From an uncultured Clostridia bacterium (lineage in GTDB: Bacteria; Bacillota; Clostridia; TANB77; CAG-508), in assembly GCA_934167175.1 (NCBI GenBank), contig CAKPKF010000012.1, positions 1 through 49,363 of the forward strand: a DNA stretch of 49,363 bases, read 5' to 3'. The notes under the pieces were generated by a model, which worked only from the letters and a program-made list of their open reading frames with translations, had not been told where the DNA came from and did not search any database. Below are positions 16,979 to 26,076 of this stretch, piece after piece (the stretch's first letter is position 1; the number at the start of each line of letters is the position of its first letter). The position numbers and the translations under genes were made by a program.

Positions 16979-18342
16979 ATGGCAAAAAGTAAAAGTGTAT
17001 TCGTATGTAATAGTTGTGGATATGAATCAGCAAAATGGCTTGGAAAATGTCCAGGTTGCAATGAATGGAATACTTTTTTTGAAGAAAAAATTAGTAAAGC
17101 CAGTTCTTCAAATGGAAATTCAAAAAATAAAGTAGCTAAACCATTACCATTAAATTCTTTAGAAGGAAATGTCAAAGAAAGGACTTCAACTGGTTTTGAA
17201 GAATTAGATAGGGTTCTAGGAGGAGGTCTAGTAAAACGGTTCTTTAATATTATTAGGAGGAGAACCAGGAATTGGCAAATCTACATTAATTTTACAAATT
17301 TGTGATAAAGTAAAGGTAAATGGGAAAGTTCTATATGTTTCAGGAGAAGAATCAGCAGAACAAATTAAGCTGAGAGCAGACAGATTGCGGAATAAAAAAT
17401 GATAATTTAATGTTTCTTGGAGAGACAGATATAGATGTTGTAGATGGAGCAATAGAAGAGATGTCACCAGAATTGGTCATTATAGATTCGATTCAAACAA
17501 TGTATTCAGATGATATAACATCAGCAGCAGGTAGTGTTAGTCAAGTAAGAGAAATAACATCTAGAATTATGAAGAGATGTAAAAGTAATATGATTACAAC
17601 TATAATAATAGGGCATGTAACAAAAGAAGGAAATATTGCAGGACCAAGAGTTTTAGAACATATGGTTGATACTGTTTTATATATAGAAGGTGAAAGATAT
17701 TTTTCATATAGAATATTAAGAGGAGTAAAAAATAGATTTGGTTCCACTAATGAGATTGGTATGTTTGAAATGGCAAATGAGGGAATGGTTGAAATAACAA
17801 ATCCATCTCAAATATTAATATCAGAAAGAGATGATAACCCAGCAGGATCTGTAGTTGTTGCAACAATGGAAGGAACAAGACCATTACTTATAGAACTACA
17901 GGCACTTACTACTCCAAGTGTTTTTGGAATGCCTAGAAGAACTGCAAATGGAATTGATTATAATAGATTAACACTATTAATAGCAGTTTTAGAGAAAAAA
18001 GCAGGTTTAATGTTAGGAAATCAAGATGTATATTTAAATGTAGTAGGTGGTATAAAAATAAGTGAACCAGCAATAGATTTGGGGATAATTCTTTCAGCAA
18101 GTTCAAGTTTTAAAAATATGCCTATAAAAAAAGATGTAGTTATAATAGGAGAGGTTGGTTTAACAGGAGAAGTTAGAGCAGTTAACTTAATAGAAAAAAG
18201 AATAAAGGAATCAGAAAAATTAGGATTTAAGACATGCATAATACCGGAAAATAATAGAAAACTATTGAAAGAAAAGTTTAAATTAGATATAATAGGAGTG
18301 AAAAATATAACAGAGGCAATGAAAGCAATAGGATTAAAATAA
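16979..18342 (+). CDS. radA: DNA repair ATPase RadA, read through two +1 shifts at CGG
   Basis: RadA (Sms) is a RecA-like hexameric branch-migration helicase for recombinational repair. The zinc finger is intact (Cys10, 13, 24, 27). The zero frame stops being RadA at CGG 17237-17239. Skipping C17237 gives G87 and then the Walker A 'GGEPGIGKST' (93-102), which no other frame supplies. A second CGG at 17388-17390 would run into TGA three codons later; skipping C17388 gives G137 and the rest, with 'KNRFG' at about 250-254 and the Lon-like C-terminal domain. The joined product has 453 residues, close to B. subtilis RadA. Start ATG after AGGAGG. It precedes disA, as in Bacillus. Confidence 0.93.
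17237..17239 (+). other. Candidate +1 recoding site 1, CGG codon (radA)
   Basis: Zero frame GTA AAA CGG TTC TTT; skipping the C gives AAA GGT TCT TTA ATA, the conserved 'KGSLIL' before the Walker A. The preceding codon is AAA and the glycine gained is GGT. An AGGAGGAGG stretch lies about 9 bases upstream, as it encodes Gly-Gly-Gly. Confidence 0.85.
17388..17390 (+). other. Candidate +1 recoding site 2, CGG codon (radA)
   Basis: Zero frame AGA TTG CGG AAT AAA AAA TGA; skipping the C gives TTG GGA ATA AAA AAT, matching 'RADRLGI' of the family. The preceding codon is TTG and the glycine gained is GGA. Confidence 0.85.
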
Positions 18343-18370
18343 TAAACATATCGGAGGTGTAAAAAAGGAG

Positions 18371-19447
18371 TTGAGACTAAAAAAAGAGGACACGATAACA
18401 GAAGTACTAAAAATGATTTCACCAGGGACAGAGATAAGAAATGGGCTAGAAAGTATATTGAAAGCTAAAACAGGAGGATTAATAGTAATAGGGGATTCAA
18501 AAGAAGTTTTAGATATAGTTGATGGCGGATTTAGTATTAATGAAGATTATACATCATCTAGATTATATGAATTAGCAAAAATGGATGGAGCTATAGTTTT
18601 AAGTAGTGATTTTAAAAGAATATTATTTGCAAATGCACAATTGATTCCATCACCGGATATACCTACAACTGAGACTGGAACAAGACATAGAACTGCAGAA
18701 CGTACAGCAAAACAAACAGGAGAGCTAGTTATAAGCATTTCGCAAAGAAGAAATATAATAACTATATTCAAAGGAAATTTAAGATATGTATTAAACGATA
18801 CATCTAAGGTATTAACGCAAGCAAATCAGGCATTACAAACAGTAGAAAAGTATAAAAAAGTATTTGATAGTAAATTAAGTTTATTAAATGAGTATGAGTT
18901 TAACGATATAGTTACATTAGATAATGTAATAACATCAATACAAAGAGCAGAAATGGTTATGAAAATAGTAGAAGAAGTAAAAAAGGGAATTTATGAATTA
19001 GGAGAAGAAGGACGACTTGTAAACATGCAATTAACTGAACTAGTAGGAGGACTAGAAAAAGAAGAACTTCTAATAATAAAAGATTATATTGCACCTGGAA
19101 AGAAGAGAACACCTGAAAAAGTTATTTCAGAAATTATAAAATTAGAATATGAAAATTTATTAAAACCAAATAATATAGCCAAATTATTGGGGTACGAAAA
19201 TTTTGATAATTATGACGAAGTTGGTGTATATACGAGAGGATATAGAATATTAAGTAAAATACCAAGAATGCCAAACAATATAGTAGAAAACTTAATAAAA
19301 TCATTTAAGTCATTTCAACATATATTAGCTGCAGATATTCCAGCATTAGATGAAGTAGATGGAATAGGAGAAGTAAGAGCTAGAACTATAAAGCAATCTT
19401 TAAAAAGAATGCAAGAGCAATATGTATTTGATAACATTATGCTATAA
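18371..19447 (+). CDS. disA: DNA integrity scanning protein, diadenylate cyclase
   Basis: DisA makes c-di-AMP from two ATP and patrols DNA for branched structures. The 358-residue protein has the diadenylate cyclase motifs 'KMDGAIVLS' (DGA) and 'GTRHRTAERTAKQTG' (RHR), a linker helix bundle, and a helix-hairpin-helix end ('LDEVDGIGEVRARTIK'). The likely start is TTG at 18371, with GGAGGTG 12 bases upstream; it gives the full family N-terminus, whereas the next ATG (18413) would remove the first helix. It lies 28 bases after radA, the same order as in Bacillus, so both repair proteins are probably made together. Confidence 0.95.
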   Translation: MRLKKEDTITEVLKMISPGTEIRNGLESILKAKTGGLIVIGDSKEVLDIVDGGFSINEDYTSSRLYELAKMDGAIVLSSDFKRILFANAQLIPSPDIPTTETGTRHRTAERTAKQTGELVISISQRRNIITIFKGNLRYVLNDTSKVLTQANQALQTVEKYKKVFDSKLSLLNEYEFNDIVTLDNVITSIQRAEMVMKIVEEVKKGIYELGEEGRLVNMQLTELVGGLEKEELLIIKDYIAPGKKRTPEKVISEIIKLEYENLLKPNNIAKLLGYENFDNYDEVGVYTRGYRILSKIPRMPNNIVENLIKSFKSFQHILAADIPALDEVDGIGEVRARTIKQSLKRMQEQYVFDNIML

Positions 19448-19474
19448 ATTTTGTATACGAAAGAAGGTAAATAT

Positions 19475-21526
19475 ATGAACAACAAAGGAGTAACTTTAAC
19501 ATCTCTGGTGGTGACTGTAATGGTATTACTTATATTAGCTTCATTTGCAGTATATTCTGGAAAAAGTGCAATAGAGGAAAGTGAAAAAACAGCATTTCAA
19601 ACAGAATTACAAATAGCACAAAATAAAGTAAATACAATATATGAGAAAATGCAAGCAGGAGATACATCATATAATGATGTTGGAAAAGATATTTCAAATG
19701 TAGATGTTCAGCAACAAGAAAAAATAAAGACAGCATTAAGTTTAAGCGATTTTGATGGATTCAAATATTTTGATCAAGAAGAATTGAAAAAAATAGACAT
19801 AGATAATATAAAACAAAAGATGTTGATAAACTTTAATGAGAGAAAAGTAATAAGTGTTAATGGATTGAAAATAGGTGACCAAATAATATATACACAAGAA
19901 CAATTAAAAACAGGAACATATAATAATAATTTTCAAAACAAAAATACAACAAGTCCAGAATTCAATTTAAGTAAGCAAATTTTTGGTTTAACAGGAAAAG
20001 TAACAATAACTGATATAAAATATTATAAAAATGTTGGAAAAGGTACTATAAAGTATAGATTAAAAGGAATTTCAGCTTGGAATGAGTGTATTGGGAATAC
20101 ATTTGAAGTTACTACATCAGGTATATATGAAGTTCAAATTATAGATGCAGCCAATAATGAATCACAGATTAAAGAAATAGAACTGGTATTAAGCAATAAT
20201 CCAGTTTTATCAGCAGGAATGGTACCAGTAGTATATAATGAGTCAACAGCAAGATGGGAAAAAGTAGATCAAAACAGTGGGTATTGGTACGACTATGGCG
20301 AGAAAAAATGGGCTAATGTAATGCTAAATGATGGATTGGAATTTGAAAACGATGGAAAAACAATAAAAAATGAAGGAAGCATGTTCGTTTGGATACCTAG
20401 ATATGCATATAAAATAACAGAAGGATATCATAGTAGTACAACTGGAAAAATAGATGTAAAGTTTTTAGTAGATACAAATAATTATACAAATGACAATGCA
20501 AAAATTGTAGAATATAATGAAACAACAACAAGCAAATATACAAAATTTCCAGATGGGTATGTAGTACATCCAGCATTTACTAGTAACACTGCTGCAGGTG
20601 GATGGGATAAAGAAATAAAAGGAATATGGGTTGCAAAATTTGAAGCAGCTTATCCAATGGAGGATAAAACGGATATTAAAGAAAAAGCAGAATCAGGTTT
20701 TTATTATCCTGTATTTAAAGGACAGAGGTATTCGTATAATTATATATCGATAAGAGATATTTTCACATTAGCCAAAGAAATGTGCAATGATTCAAATCCA
20801 TATGGAATAGGTGAAGATTCAAATAGCCACATGATGAAAAATAGCGAATGGGGGGCTTGTGCTTATTTAGCAACAAGTGCATATGGAAAAAACAGTGAAA
20901 TATATCCCAACAATGTAAGTTTTGAAGGCGATAGAAAAAATATAGCTGATAATCCAGTTTATGCAATAACAGGATATAGTGCAGATATAAGTTATAAGGA
21001 AACAAATGAAGCAAGAGGCTCTGAAATAGGAGATAAAATTGGTACATCATCGGCATGGTATACAGAAGCTGGATATAATGCAAGTACTACAGGAAATATA
21101 TATGGAATATACGATATGAGCGGAGGAAACTGGGAGTATATATTAACATTATTTTTAACAGGAGATGATAATTCAATGAGTTATTCTAGTTCATTTTATG
21201 ATAGCTCAAGCAATAAGTATCTAACTATATATCCGACACCAGCTGGTGCAGAAACAACTATTAATATAAGCACAGCTTATAATGCATTTGGACCAATGTA
21301 CGGTGATGCTCTCTGGGAAACGTCAGCGAGAACAGGAGAAAACGATACACAAAATCATGCATGGTATAACAACAGAAGTGATGATGATTTAAATGCAGGA
21401 GAACCATTCTTTATACGAGGCTGCGAATGGGCAGGCGGAGAAAGTGCAGGTGTTTTTTCATTTAATGATATATCTGGATATGCAAATGTAATTTCTACTT
21501 TTCGTGCAGTGTTAACAGTAGAATAA
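19475..21526 (+). CDS. Pilin-like N-terminus fused to a formylglycine-enzyme-like domain
   Basis: The ATG at 19475 has GAAGG 7 bases upstream; a TTG at 19451 is less likely. The 683-residue product opens as a type IV prepilin-like leader: 'MNNKGVTLTSLVVTVMVLL', a short basic leader ending in Gly, then a hydrophobic helix and an amphipathic helix with coiled-coil character. A beta-sandwich-like region follows (residues ~150-245, with 'GTIKYRLKGISAWNECIG'). The C-terminal ~430 residues resemble the SUMF1/FGE fold: 'MFVWIPRYAYKI', 'GIWVAKFEAAYP', 'YDMSGGNWEYI'. FGE-like folds here probably serve as a surface binding domain. It follows disA by 27 bases. Confidence 0.75.
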   Translation: MNNKGVTLTSLVVTVMVLLILASFAVYSGKSAIEESEKTAFQTELQIAQNKVNTIYEKMQAGDTSYNDVGKDISNVDVQQQEKIKTALSLSDFDGFKYFDQEELKKIDIDNIKQKMLINFNERKVISVNGLKIGDQIIYTQEQLKTGTYNNNFQNKNTTSPEFNLSKQIFGLTGKVTITDIKYYKNVGKGTIKYRLKGISAWNECIGNTFEVTTSGIYEVQIIDAANNESQIKEIELVLSNNPVLSAGMVPVVYNESTARWEKVDQNSGYWYDYGEKKWANVMLNDGLEFENDGKTIKNEGSMFVWIPRYAYKITEGYHSSTTGKIDVKFLVDTNNYTNDNAKIVEYNETTTSKYTKFPDGYVVHPAFTSNTAAGGWDKEIKGIWVAKFEAAYPMEDKTDIKEKAESGFYYPVFKGQRYSYNYISIRDIFTLAKEMCNDSNPYGIGEDSNSHMMKNSEWGACAYLATSAYGKNSEIYPNNVSFEGDRKNIADNPVYAITGYSADISYKETNEARGSEIGDKIGTSSAWYTEAGYNASTTGNIYGIYDMSGGNWEYILTLFLTGDDNSMSYSSSFYDSSSNKYLTIYPTPAGAETTINISTAYNAFGPMYGDALWETSARTGENDTQNHAWYNNRSDDDLNAGEPFFIRGCEWAGGESAGVFSFNDISGYANVISTFRAVLTVE

Positions 21527-21557
21527 AAATAAATTTATAAAAAATGGAGGAATAAAA

Positions 21558-22352
21558 ATGAAAAAAAATATTATTACAATAGTAGTGTTAATAATCATAT
21601 TAGCATTAATAGGAACTTTGTGTTATGGATATTATAAAAAATTTACATTTAAACCACAAAATCCAGTGGCAACAATGGAAGTAGAGGGTTTTGGAACAAT
21701 GAAAATAGAATTATATCCAGATGAAGCACCAAATACTGTAGCTAATTTTATTGCATTAGCTAATAGAGGTTTTTATGATGGACTTACATTCCATAGAACA
21801 ATACCAGATTTTATGATACAAGGTGGAGATAAAGAAGAAAATGGAACAGGAACTCCTAAATTAAGCGATTTAAAAGATGGTGGGTCAGATGAAAAATATA
21901 GTATAAAAGGAGAATTTTTAGCAAATGGGTATACCAAAAACACATTAAAGCATGAAAAAGGAGTTATATCAATGGCAAGATCAGACTATAGTGCATATGC
22001 TTCAATGGATCCAGAACTTGTAGAAAAAGGGTATAATTCAGCTGGTTCACAATTCTTTATAATGACAAAAGACAATACAAGTTTAAATGGAAGTTATGCA
22101 CCATTTGGAAAGGTAACAGAAGGTCTAGATGTATTAGATAAAATTGCTAATGTGGAAGTTGTAACAAGAGATGAAAATGCTCAAGAAGGATTAGATAAGC
22201 CAGTTAACCCACCAGTTATAAAAAGCTTAAAAGTTGATACATTCGGAATAGATTATGGTGAACCAGAAACAGAAAAAGCATTTGATATGAATGAATGGAT
22301 GCAACAATTATACGGAGGAGCTACAACTACAACAGGTACAACAGAAGAATAA
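21558..22352 (+). CDS. Membrane-anchored cyclophilin-type peptidyl-prolyl isomerase
   Basis: Cyclophilins speed cis-trans isomerisation of peptide bonds before proline and help extracytoplasmic folding. The 264-residue protein has an N-terminal membrane anchor ('IITIVVLIIILALIGTLCYGY') and then a cyclophilin domain: 'GTMKIELYPDEAPNTVANFI', 'LTFHRTIPDFMIQGGD', 'GVISMARS', 'SAGSQFFIMTKDN'. A C-terminal 25-residue Thr/Gly-rich tail is added. TGGAGG lies 8 bases before the ATG. It lies 31 bases after the pilin-like gene and may help it fold. No stop or shift problem; all CGG triplets are out of phase. Confidence 0.93.
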   Translation: MKKNIITIVVLIIILALIGTLCYGYYKKFTFKPQNPVATMEVEGFGTMKIELYPDEAPNTVANFIALANRGFYDGLTFHRTIPDFMIQGGDKEENGTGTPKLSDLKDGGSDEKYSIKGEFLANGYTKNTLKHEKGVISMARSDYSAYASMDPELVEKGYNSAGSQFFIMTKDNTSLNGSYAPFGKVTEGLDVLDKIANVEVVTRDENAQEGLDKPVNPPVIKSLKVDTFGIDYGEPETEKAFDMNEWMQQLYGGATTTTGTTEE

Positions 22353-22423
22353 ATATAAATTTGAAAAAAAGAACTAAATGTGGTAAAATATATTTATAGG
22401 ATATATAGATTGGGGGGATACCA

Positions 22424-22897
22424 ATGAAGAATTTCGCGAGTTATTTGTTAGTAATGTTTATGGTAATGTTTTGGGTAGGAAGAGTTATAATAGCTTTTAC
22501 ATATAGTATGGGAATTGAAATTGGAATAGAGCCACTAAATATACAAATGGAAATTATATTATTATTTGTAGCTTTATTGTGTATAATACTAGTAACTAAA
22601 AGAAAATTACTAGGAGCTATATTATATGTGGCAGCATACGGTTCATACTTTGGAGTAGATATATATCATACAGTAAAAGGAATATTAGAAAATACAGCTA
22701 CAATATTTGACTATACAACAGCTTTGATATCATTTATAGGTATGATAATACCTTTGGCAGTATTATTTGAATTATTGTTAGATAAAAATAGAAAGGCAAA
22801 TCCAAAAGACAAAAAAACAGATTGGTTCTATACTAATAAAAAGTTTGATAGAATATTAGATGAAAGAGCAGATAAAAATAATTATAGACAATATTAA
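22424..22897 (+). CDS. Integral membrane protein of unknown family
   Basis: The 157-residue product has four probable membrane helices in its first 125 residues, then a hydrophilic, Lys/Asp-rich tail ('NPKDKKTDWFYTNKKFDR'). The ATG has GGGGGGAT about 8 bases upstream. It has no cysteine pairs and no charged residues that would suggest a transporter I recognise. It may form a transcript with the cyclophilin gene 71 bases upstream, and ends before a strong terminator. Function unknown. Confidence 0.75.
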   Translation: MKNFASYLLVMFMVMFWVGRVIIAFTYSMGIEIGIEPLNIQMEIILLFVALLCIILVTKRKLLGAILYVAAYGSYFGVDIYHTVKGILENTATIFDYTTALISFIGMIIPLAVLFELLLDKNRKANPKDKKTDWFYTNKKFDRILDERADKNNYRQY

Positions 22898-22934
22898 AAA
22901 GGTGAAAACATAGAAGAAAATAGTAAAGCACTTA

Positions 22935-22974
22935 AAAAGCAAAGTTCAAATGCTAAAATGAACTTTGCTTTTTT
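22935..22974 (+). terminator. Terminator before the Sua5 gene
   Basis: AAAAGCAAAGTTCA and its complement around a 10-base loop, then TT. Confidence 0.9.
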
Positions 22975-23003
22975 GATATATTCTTTATAAAATAATATAT
23001 GTA

Positions 23004-23012
23004 TGATATAAT
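23004..23012 (+). promoter_or_regulatory. Extended -10 promoter of the Sua5 gene
   Basis: TGATATAAT with a weak TTTATA 17 bases upstream; 35 bases before the start. Confidence 0.5.
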
Positions 23013-23047
23013 GTACAAAAAGTTATAATAAGGGATGATGTAGTAAT

Positions 23048-23677
23048 ATGGAGCAAATATTGGATATGAAAAATGAAATAGAATATAGCAAGTTAAAAGT
23101 ACCAGCAGAAATTATAAAACAGGGAGGAATTGTTATATTTCCAACAGAAACAGTTTATGGAATAGGAACCAATGGATTAAATAAAGATTCAATAGAAAAT
23201 TTATATGAAATAAAACAAAGACCAAGAAATAAGCCTATTAGCTTATTAGTTTCAAATTTTGATATGATAAACGAAGTAGCAGAAAGTATAACAGAATTAG
23301 AATATAAAATAATGAAAGAATTTTTTCCAGGACCATTAACAATGGTTTTAAAGAAAAAAAGTTGCGTACCAGATGAACTAACTGCAAAGGGAGATACAGT
23401 AGGGATTAGAATGCCAGAAAATAAAATTACATTAAAACTTATAGAATATGCAGGAGTGCCAATAGCAACTCCAAGTGCTAATATTTCTGGAAAACCAAGT
23501 GGAACTAACATAGAAAGCATAAAAAAAGATTTTAAAGGAAAAGTTGAATTTTTTATAGATGGCGGAGAAAGCAGAATAGGTAAAGCCTCTACAATAGTAA
23601 AAGTAGAGAACAATGAGATAAAAATTTTAAGGCAAGGAATTATAACAAAAGAAGAAATAATAGAAAAATGCAAGTAA
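23048..23677 (+). CDS. tsaC: Threonylcarbamoyl-AMP synthase (Sua5/YrdC)
   Basis: This enzyme makes threonylcarbamoyl-AMP from threonine, bicarbonate and ATP, the first step of the t6A modification at A37 of tRNAs that read ANN codons. The 209-residue protein is the short form without the Sua5 C-terminal domain. It shows 'GIVIFPTETVYGIG' (GGIV is changed to 'GGIVIF'), 'KQRPRNKPISLLV', 'FPGPLTMVL', 'VGIRMPEN' and 'TPSANISGKPSG'. The ATG follows GGGATGATG. The remaining t6A genes (tsaE, tsaB, tsaD) all lie elsewhere in this window. It heads a run of closely packed small genes. Confidence 0.93.
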   Translation: MEQILDMKNEIEYSKLKVPAEIIKQGGIVIFPTETVYGIGTNGLNKDSIENLYEIKQRPRNKPISLLVSNFDMINEVAESITELEYKIMKEFFPGPLTMVLKKKSCVPDELTAKGDTVGIRMPENKITLKLIEYAGVPIATPSANISGKPSGTNIESIKKDFKGKVEFFIDGGESRIGKASTIVKVENNEIKILRQGIITKEEIIEKCK

Positions 23678-23713
23678 AGCGATAAATTAAATGAACAAGA
23701 AAGAGAGAATTCT

Positions 23714-24199
23714 ATGAAAATCTTAATAATTGGAATTGTTGCAAGTGGAAAAACAACTTTAGCAAAACGATTATCAAAAGAAAACAAAATAAATTATTAT
23801 GAAATTGATTCAATAGTTCATGATGATATCAAAAATAAGAAAAGGACAGATGAAGAACAGCAAAAAATAATAAACAAAATAAACGAACAGGCAAATTGGA
23901 TTATTGAAGGGACATTAAGAAAGAACTTGTATTATTTATTGAATATGGCAGATAAAATTATTTATTTAGACATTCCATTACATATAAGAAAAAGAAGAAT
24001 ATTATTTAGATATATAAAGCAAAAGTTAAAAATAGAACAGTGCAATTACAATCCAAATATAAAAATGTTGAAAAAAATGTATAAGTGGACAAAAGAATTT
24101 GAGGATACACAAAATGATTTTGAAAAAGAATTATTAGTATATAATAAAAAAGCAATAAAATTAAAAAATAAAAATCAGATCAAAAAATTCAAATTATAA
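23714..24199 (+). CDS. P-loop kinase-like protein (FlaR/topology-modulation type)
   Basis: The 161-residue protein has a Walker A 'GIVASGKTTLA' near residue 7, then 'INYYEIDSIVHDD', 'WIIEGTLRKNLYYLL' and 'ADKIIYLDIPLHIRKRRIL', a layout shared with adenylate-kinase-like proteins annotated as FlaR or DNA topology modulation proteins. Their substrate is not settled. AGAGAG lies about 8 bases before the ATG. It is 36 bases after the Sua5 gene and 14 before the DUF402 gene, so probably in the same transcript. The second codon block uses a CGA arginine (23768-23770), which shows that CGA is read normally. Confidence 0.8.
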   Translation: MKILIIGIVASGKTTLAKRLSKENKINYYEIDSIVHDDIKNKKRTDEEQQKIINKINEQANWIIEGTLRKNLYYLLNMADKIIYLDIPLHIRKRRILFRYIKQKLKIEQCNYNPNIKMLKKMYKWTKEFEDTQNDFEKELLVYNKKAIKLKNKNQIKKFKL

Positions 24200-24213
24200 A
24201 AAGGGAGAATGCG

Positions 24214-24723
24214 ATGAAAAGAAAATTAACTAGCAAAACATACTTAAGAGATGTAGAAAAATATATTATAAAATTTTACTTTTCTAATGATGAATATTAT
24301 GTTGTTACTAAAAAAATGTTGAAATGTGAGCAATTTATAGTAGAAAAAAGACTAAAATTAATGGATAATAATTATTATATGATAGAAATAATACCTAAGT
24401 ATGAAAATTATACAATAAGGGTATTTCTAAATGAAAATAAAAAAATATTAGCATATTATTTTGATATAACTTTAAAAAATGGATTAGACCATGAAACTAA
24501 AATACCATTCTATGATGATTTGTTTTTAGATATTACTATGATAGGAGAGAAAATTAAGTTACTAGATGAAGATGAACTGCTAGAAGCATATGAAAATAAA
24601 ATAATAACAAAAGACCAAATGGAATTAGCATATAAAACAGCAAGTAAGTTAACAGATGAATTAAAAAATAAAACAAATAGATTTGTGAATATGGAATTAA
24701 AGAATTTATTAAAGGATATGTAA
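24214..24723 (+). CDS. DUF402 (Ntdp-like) protein
   Basis: The 169-residue product resembles the DUF402 family, which includes a nucleoside tri/diphosphate phosphatase in Staphylococcus. Family signs are 'AYYFDITLKNG', 'YDDLFLDITM' and 'LLDEDELLEAYENKIITKDQ', in that order. The N-terminal part is rich in Lys and Tyr. GGGAGA lies 6 bases before the ATG. It sits among other nucleotide or housekeeping genes (P-loop kinase, MazG, uracil-DNA glycosylase). The family call is fairly sure; a phosphatase role here is an inference. Confidence 0.75.
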   Translation: MKRKLTSKTYLRDVEKYIIKFYFSNDEYYVVTKKMLKCEQFIVEKRLKLMDNNYYMIEIIPKYENYTIRVFLNENKKILAYYFDITLKNGLDHETKIPFYDDLFLDITMIGEKIKLLDEDELLEAYENKIITKDQMELAYKTASKLTDELKNKTNRFVNMELKNLLKDM

Positions 24724-24740
24724 AATAATGAGGTGCTAAA

Positions 24741-25178
24741 ATGAATTATAAATTAATAGATGCTGAAATATCGAACAAAAGTAAGTTAATAGAATATAAA
24801 CTAAAAAACATTTTGGAATATTCTGAAGATTTACCATCGAAAGAAATAAATAAAATAAAAGAATATGTAAATTCTTCTATTTCTAATCAAATAGAAGAGT
24901 ATAAAATTATCAATATAAAAAACCAAAATATAGGTTGTGTGCTAGTAACTAAAAATGAGGATGGAGTTTTGATAGATGAAATTTATATAGAACAAGAATA
25001 CAGGAATAAAGGAATAGGAACAGATATAATAAAAAATATATTATATAACAATTCAGTTGTCTACTTGTGGGTATACAAGTTAAATAAAAAAGCAATATGT
25101 TTGTATCAAAAATTAGAATTTAAAATTATAAAAGAAACAGAAACAAGATATTATATGAGATACAGGAGGAGTGTATGA
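24741..25178 (+). CDS. GNAT-family acetyltransferase
   Basis: The 145-residue protein has the GNAT acetyl-CoA pyrophosphate loop as 'EQEYRNKGIGTDII' followed by a strand and 'YQKLEFKIIKETETRYYMRY', the typical C-terminal end. The first half is divergent and Lys/Ile-rich. Substrate unknown. The ATG follows GAGGTG by 7 bases, and the stop codon overlaps the start of the next gene (ATGA), so the two are translationally coupled. Confidence 0.8.
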   Translation: MNYKLIDAEISNKSKLIEYKLKNILEYSEDLPSKEINKIKEYVNSSISNQIEEYKIINIKNQNIGCVLVTKNEDGVLIDEIYIEQEYRNKGIGTDIIKNILYNNSVVYLWVYKLNKKAICLYQKLEFKIIKETETRYYMRYRRSV

Positions 25179-25744
25179 AATTATATCAAATAAAATGTCC
25201 TGCATGTGGTGGGAATATTAATGTTGAAGAAGAAAAAAAGTTTTGGTTTTGTCCGTATTGCGGAACTAAAGTATATGCTGATGATGAAGTTAAACGAGTT
25301 GAAATAACAAGAATATATAAAAACGAAACAAAAATAAAAGAAAATGAAATAAAAAATCAAATACATTCAAGAGAATTGGAATATAAAGAACGTCAAGAAA
25401 AAAGAGACAATATGATTGGAATAGCAATGCTAGTAAGTGTAATTTTCATAATTCTACTAGGAGGAGTAATTTGGTGGCAATATGCAAAAAGTGTGGTGGA
25501 AGTTCCTGTTGATGCAAAAAAATATAAAGGGGAAGAATATAATCAAGTCATACGAGAACTAAAAGACATAGGATTTGAAAATATAGAAACTGAAGTTATA
25601 GAAGATTTAGTAACAGGTTGGATAACCAAAAATGGAGAAGTTGAAAAAGTTTCAATAAATGGAAATAATGAATTTGAAAAGGGAGATAACTTTAAAAAGG
25701 ATTCAACTGTTGTAGTAACATATCATGCATTGAAAGAAAAGTAA
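25175..25744 (+). CDS. Zinc-ribbon membrane protein with a PASTA-like end
   Basis: The 189-residue protein has an N-terminal zinc ribbon with two knuckles ('CPACGG' and 'CPYCGT', residues ~9-33), a charged helix (residues 45-80), one membrane helix ('MIGIAMLVSVIFIILLGGVI'), then an outer domain with a PASTA-like repeat ('YNQVIRELKDIGFENIETEV' and 'FKKDSTVVVTYH'). PASTA modules usually bind cell-wall material or act as sensors. AGGAGG just precedes the coupled start. Note that its 'TATTGCGGAACT' contains CGG out of phase, as TGC-GGA, so no shift is needed. Confidence 0.75.
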   Translation: MKLYQIKCPACGGNINVEEEKKFWFCPYCGTKVYADDEVKRVEITRIYKNETKIKENEIKNQIHSRELEYKERQEKRDNMIGIAMLVSVIFIILLGGVIWWQYAKSVVEVPVDAKKYKGEEYNQVIRELKDIGFENIETEVIEDLVTGWITKNGEVEKVSINGNNEFEKGDNFKKDSTVVVTYHALKEK

Positions 25745-25775
25745 TTAAGCACAAGTAAATAGGAGATGAAATAAT

Positions 25776-26075
25776 ATGATTGACTTAAAAAAGATTCAAA
25801 AAGAAATATACCAAAATAAAGTAGAAAAAGGATTTAATGTTACTGATGTAAATAAAGAATTTTGTTTAACATATGGTGAAATATCTGAGGCATATGAGGC
25901 ATGGAGAAAAAAGAAGGAAGATTTAGGAGAAGAACTTGCTGATGTTACAATATATTTACTTGGATTATCAGAAATATTGGGAATTGACTTAGAAACAGAA
26001 ATATTAAAAAAAGTTCACAAGAATTCAAAGAGAAAATATAAAATGATAGATGGTGTAAATGTGAAGGTGGAATAA
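25776..26075 (+). CDS. MazG-like nucleotide pyrophosphohydrolase
   Basis: The 99-residue product fits the short, single-domain MazG-like family that hydrolyses (d)NTPs to monophosphates. The metal-site helices are visible as 'EISEAYEAW' and 'EELADVTIYLL' (the E(x)nExxD pattern). AGGAGAT lies 8 bases before the ATG. Its stop is 1 base before the ATG of the damaged uracil-DNA glycosylase gene, so the two were one unit: a nucleotide-pool cleaner and a uracil excision enzyme make sense together. Confidence 0.8.
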   Translation: MIDLKKIQKEIYQNKVEKGFNVTDVNKEFCLTYGEISEAYEAWRKKKEDLGEELADVTIYLLGLSEILGIDLETEILKKVHKNSKRKYKMIDGVNVKVE

Positions 26076-26076
26076 T

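Noticed and set aside
17221..17236. Internal Shine-Dalgarno-like stimulator (AGGAGGAGG) before the first radA CGG, as in prfB
   Set aside because: It encodes the conserved Gly-Gly-Gly, its spacing (about 9 bases) is longer than in prfB, and the other five sites lack any such sequence, so it cannot be a general signal.
23155..23787. Long minus-strand frame opposite the Sua5 gene
   Set aside because: It is antisense to a clearly conserved gene, its composition is typical of a shadow frame, and it has no ribosome binding site.
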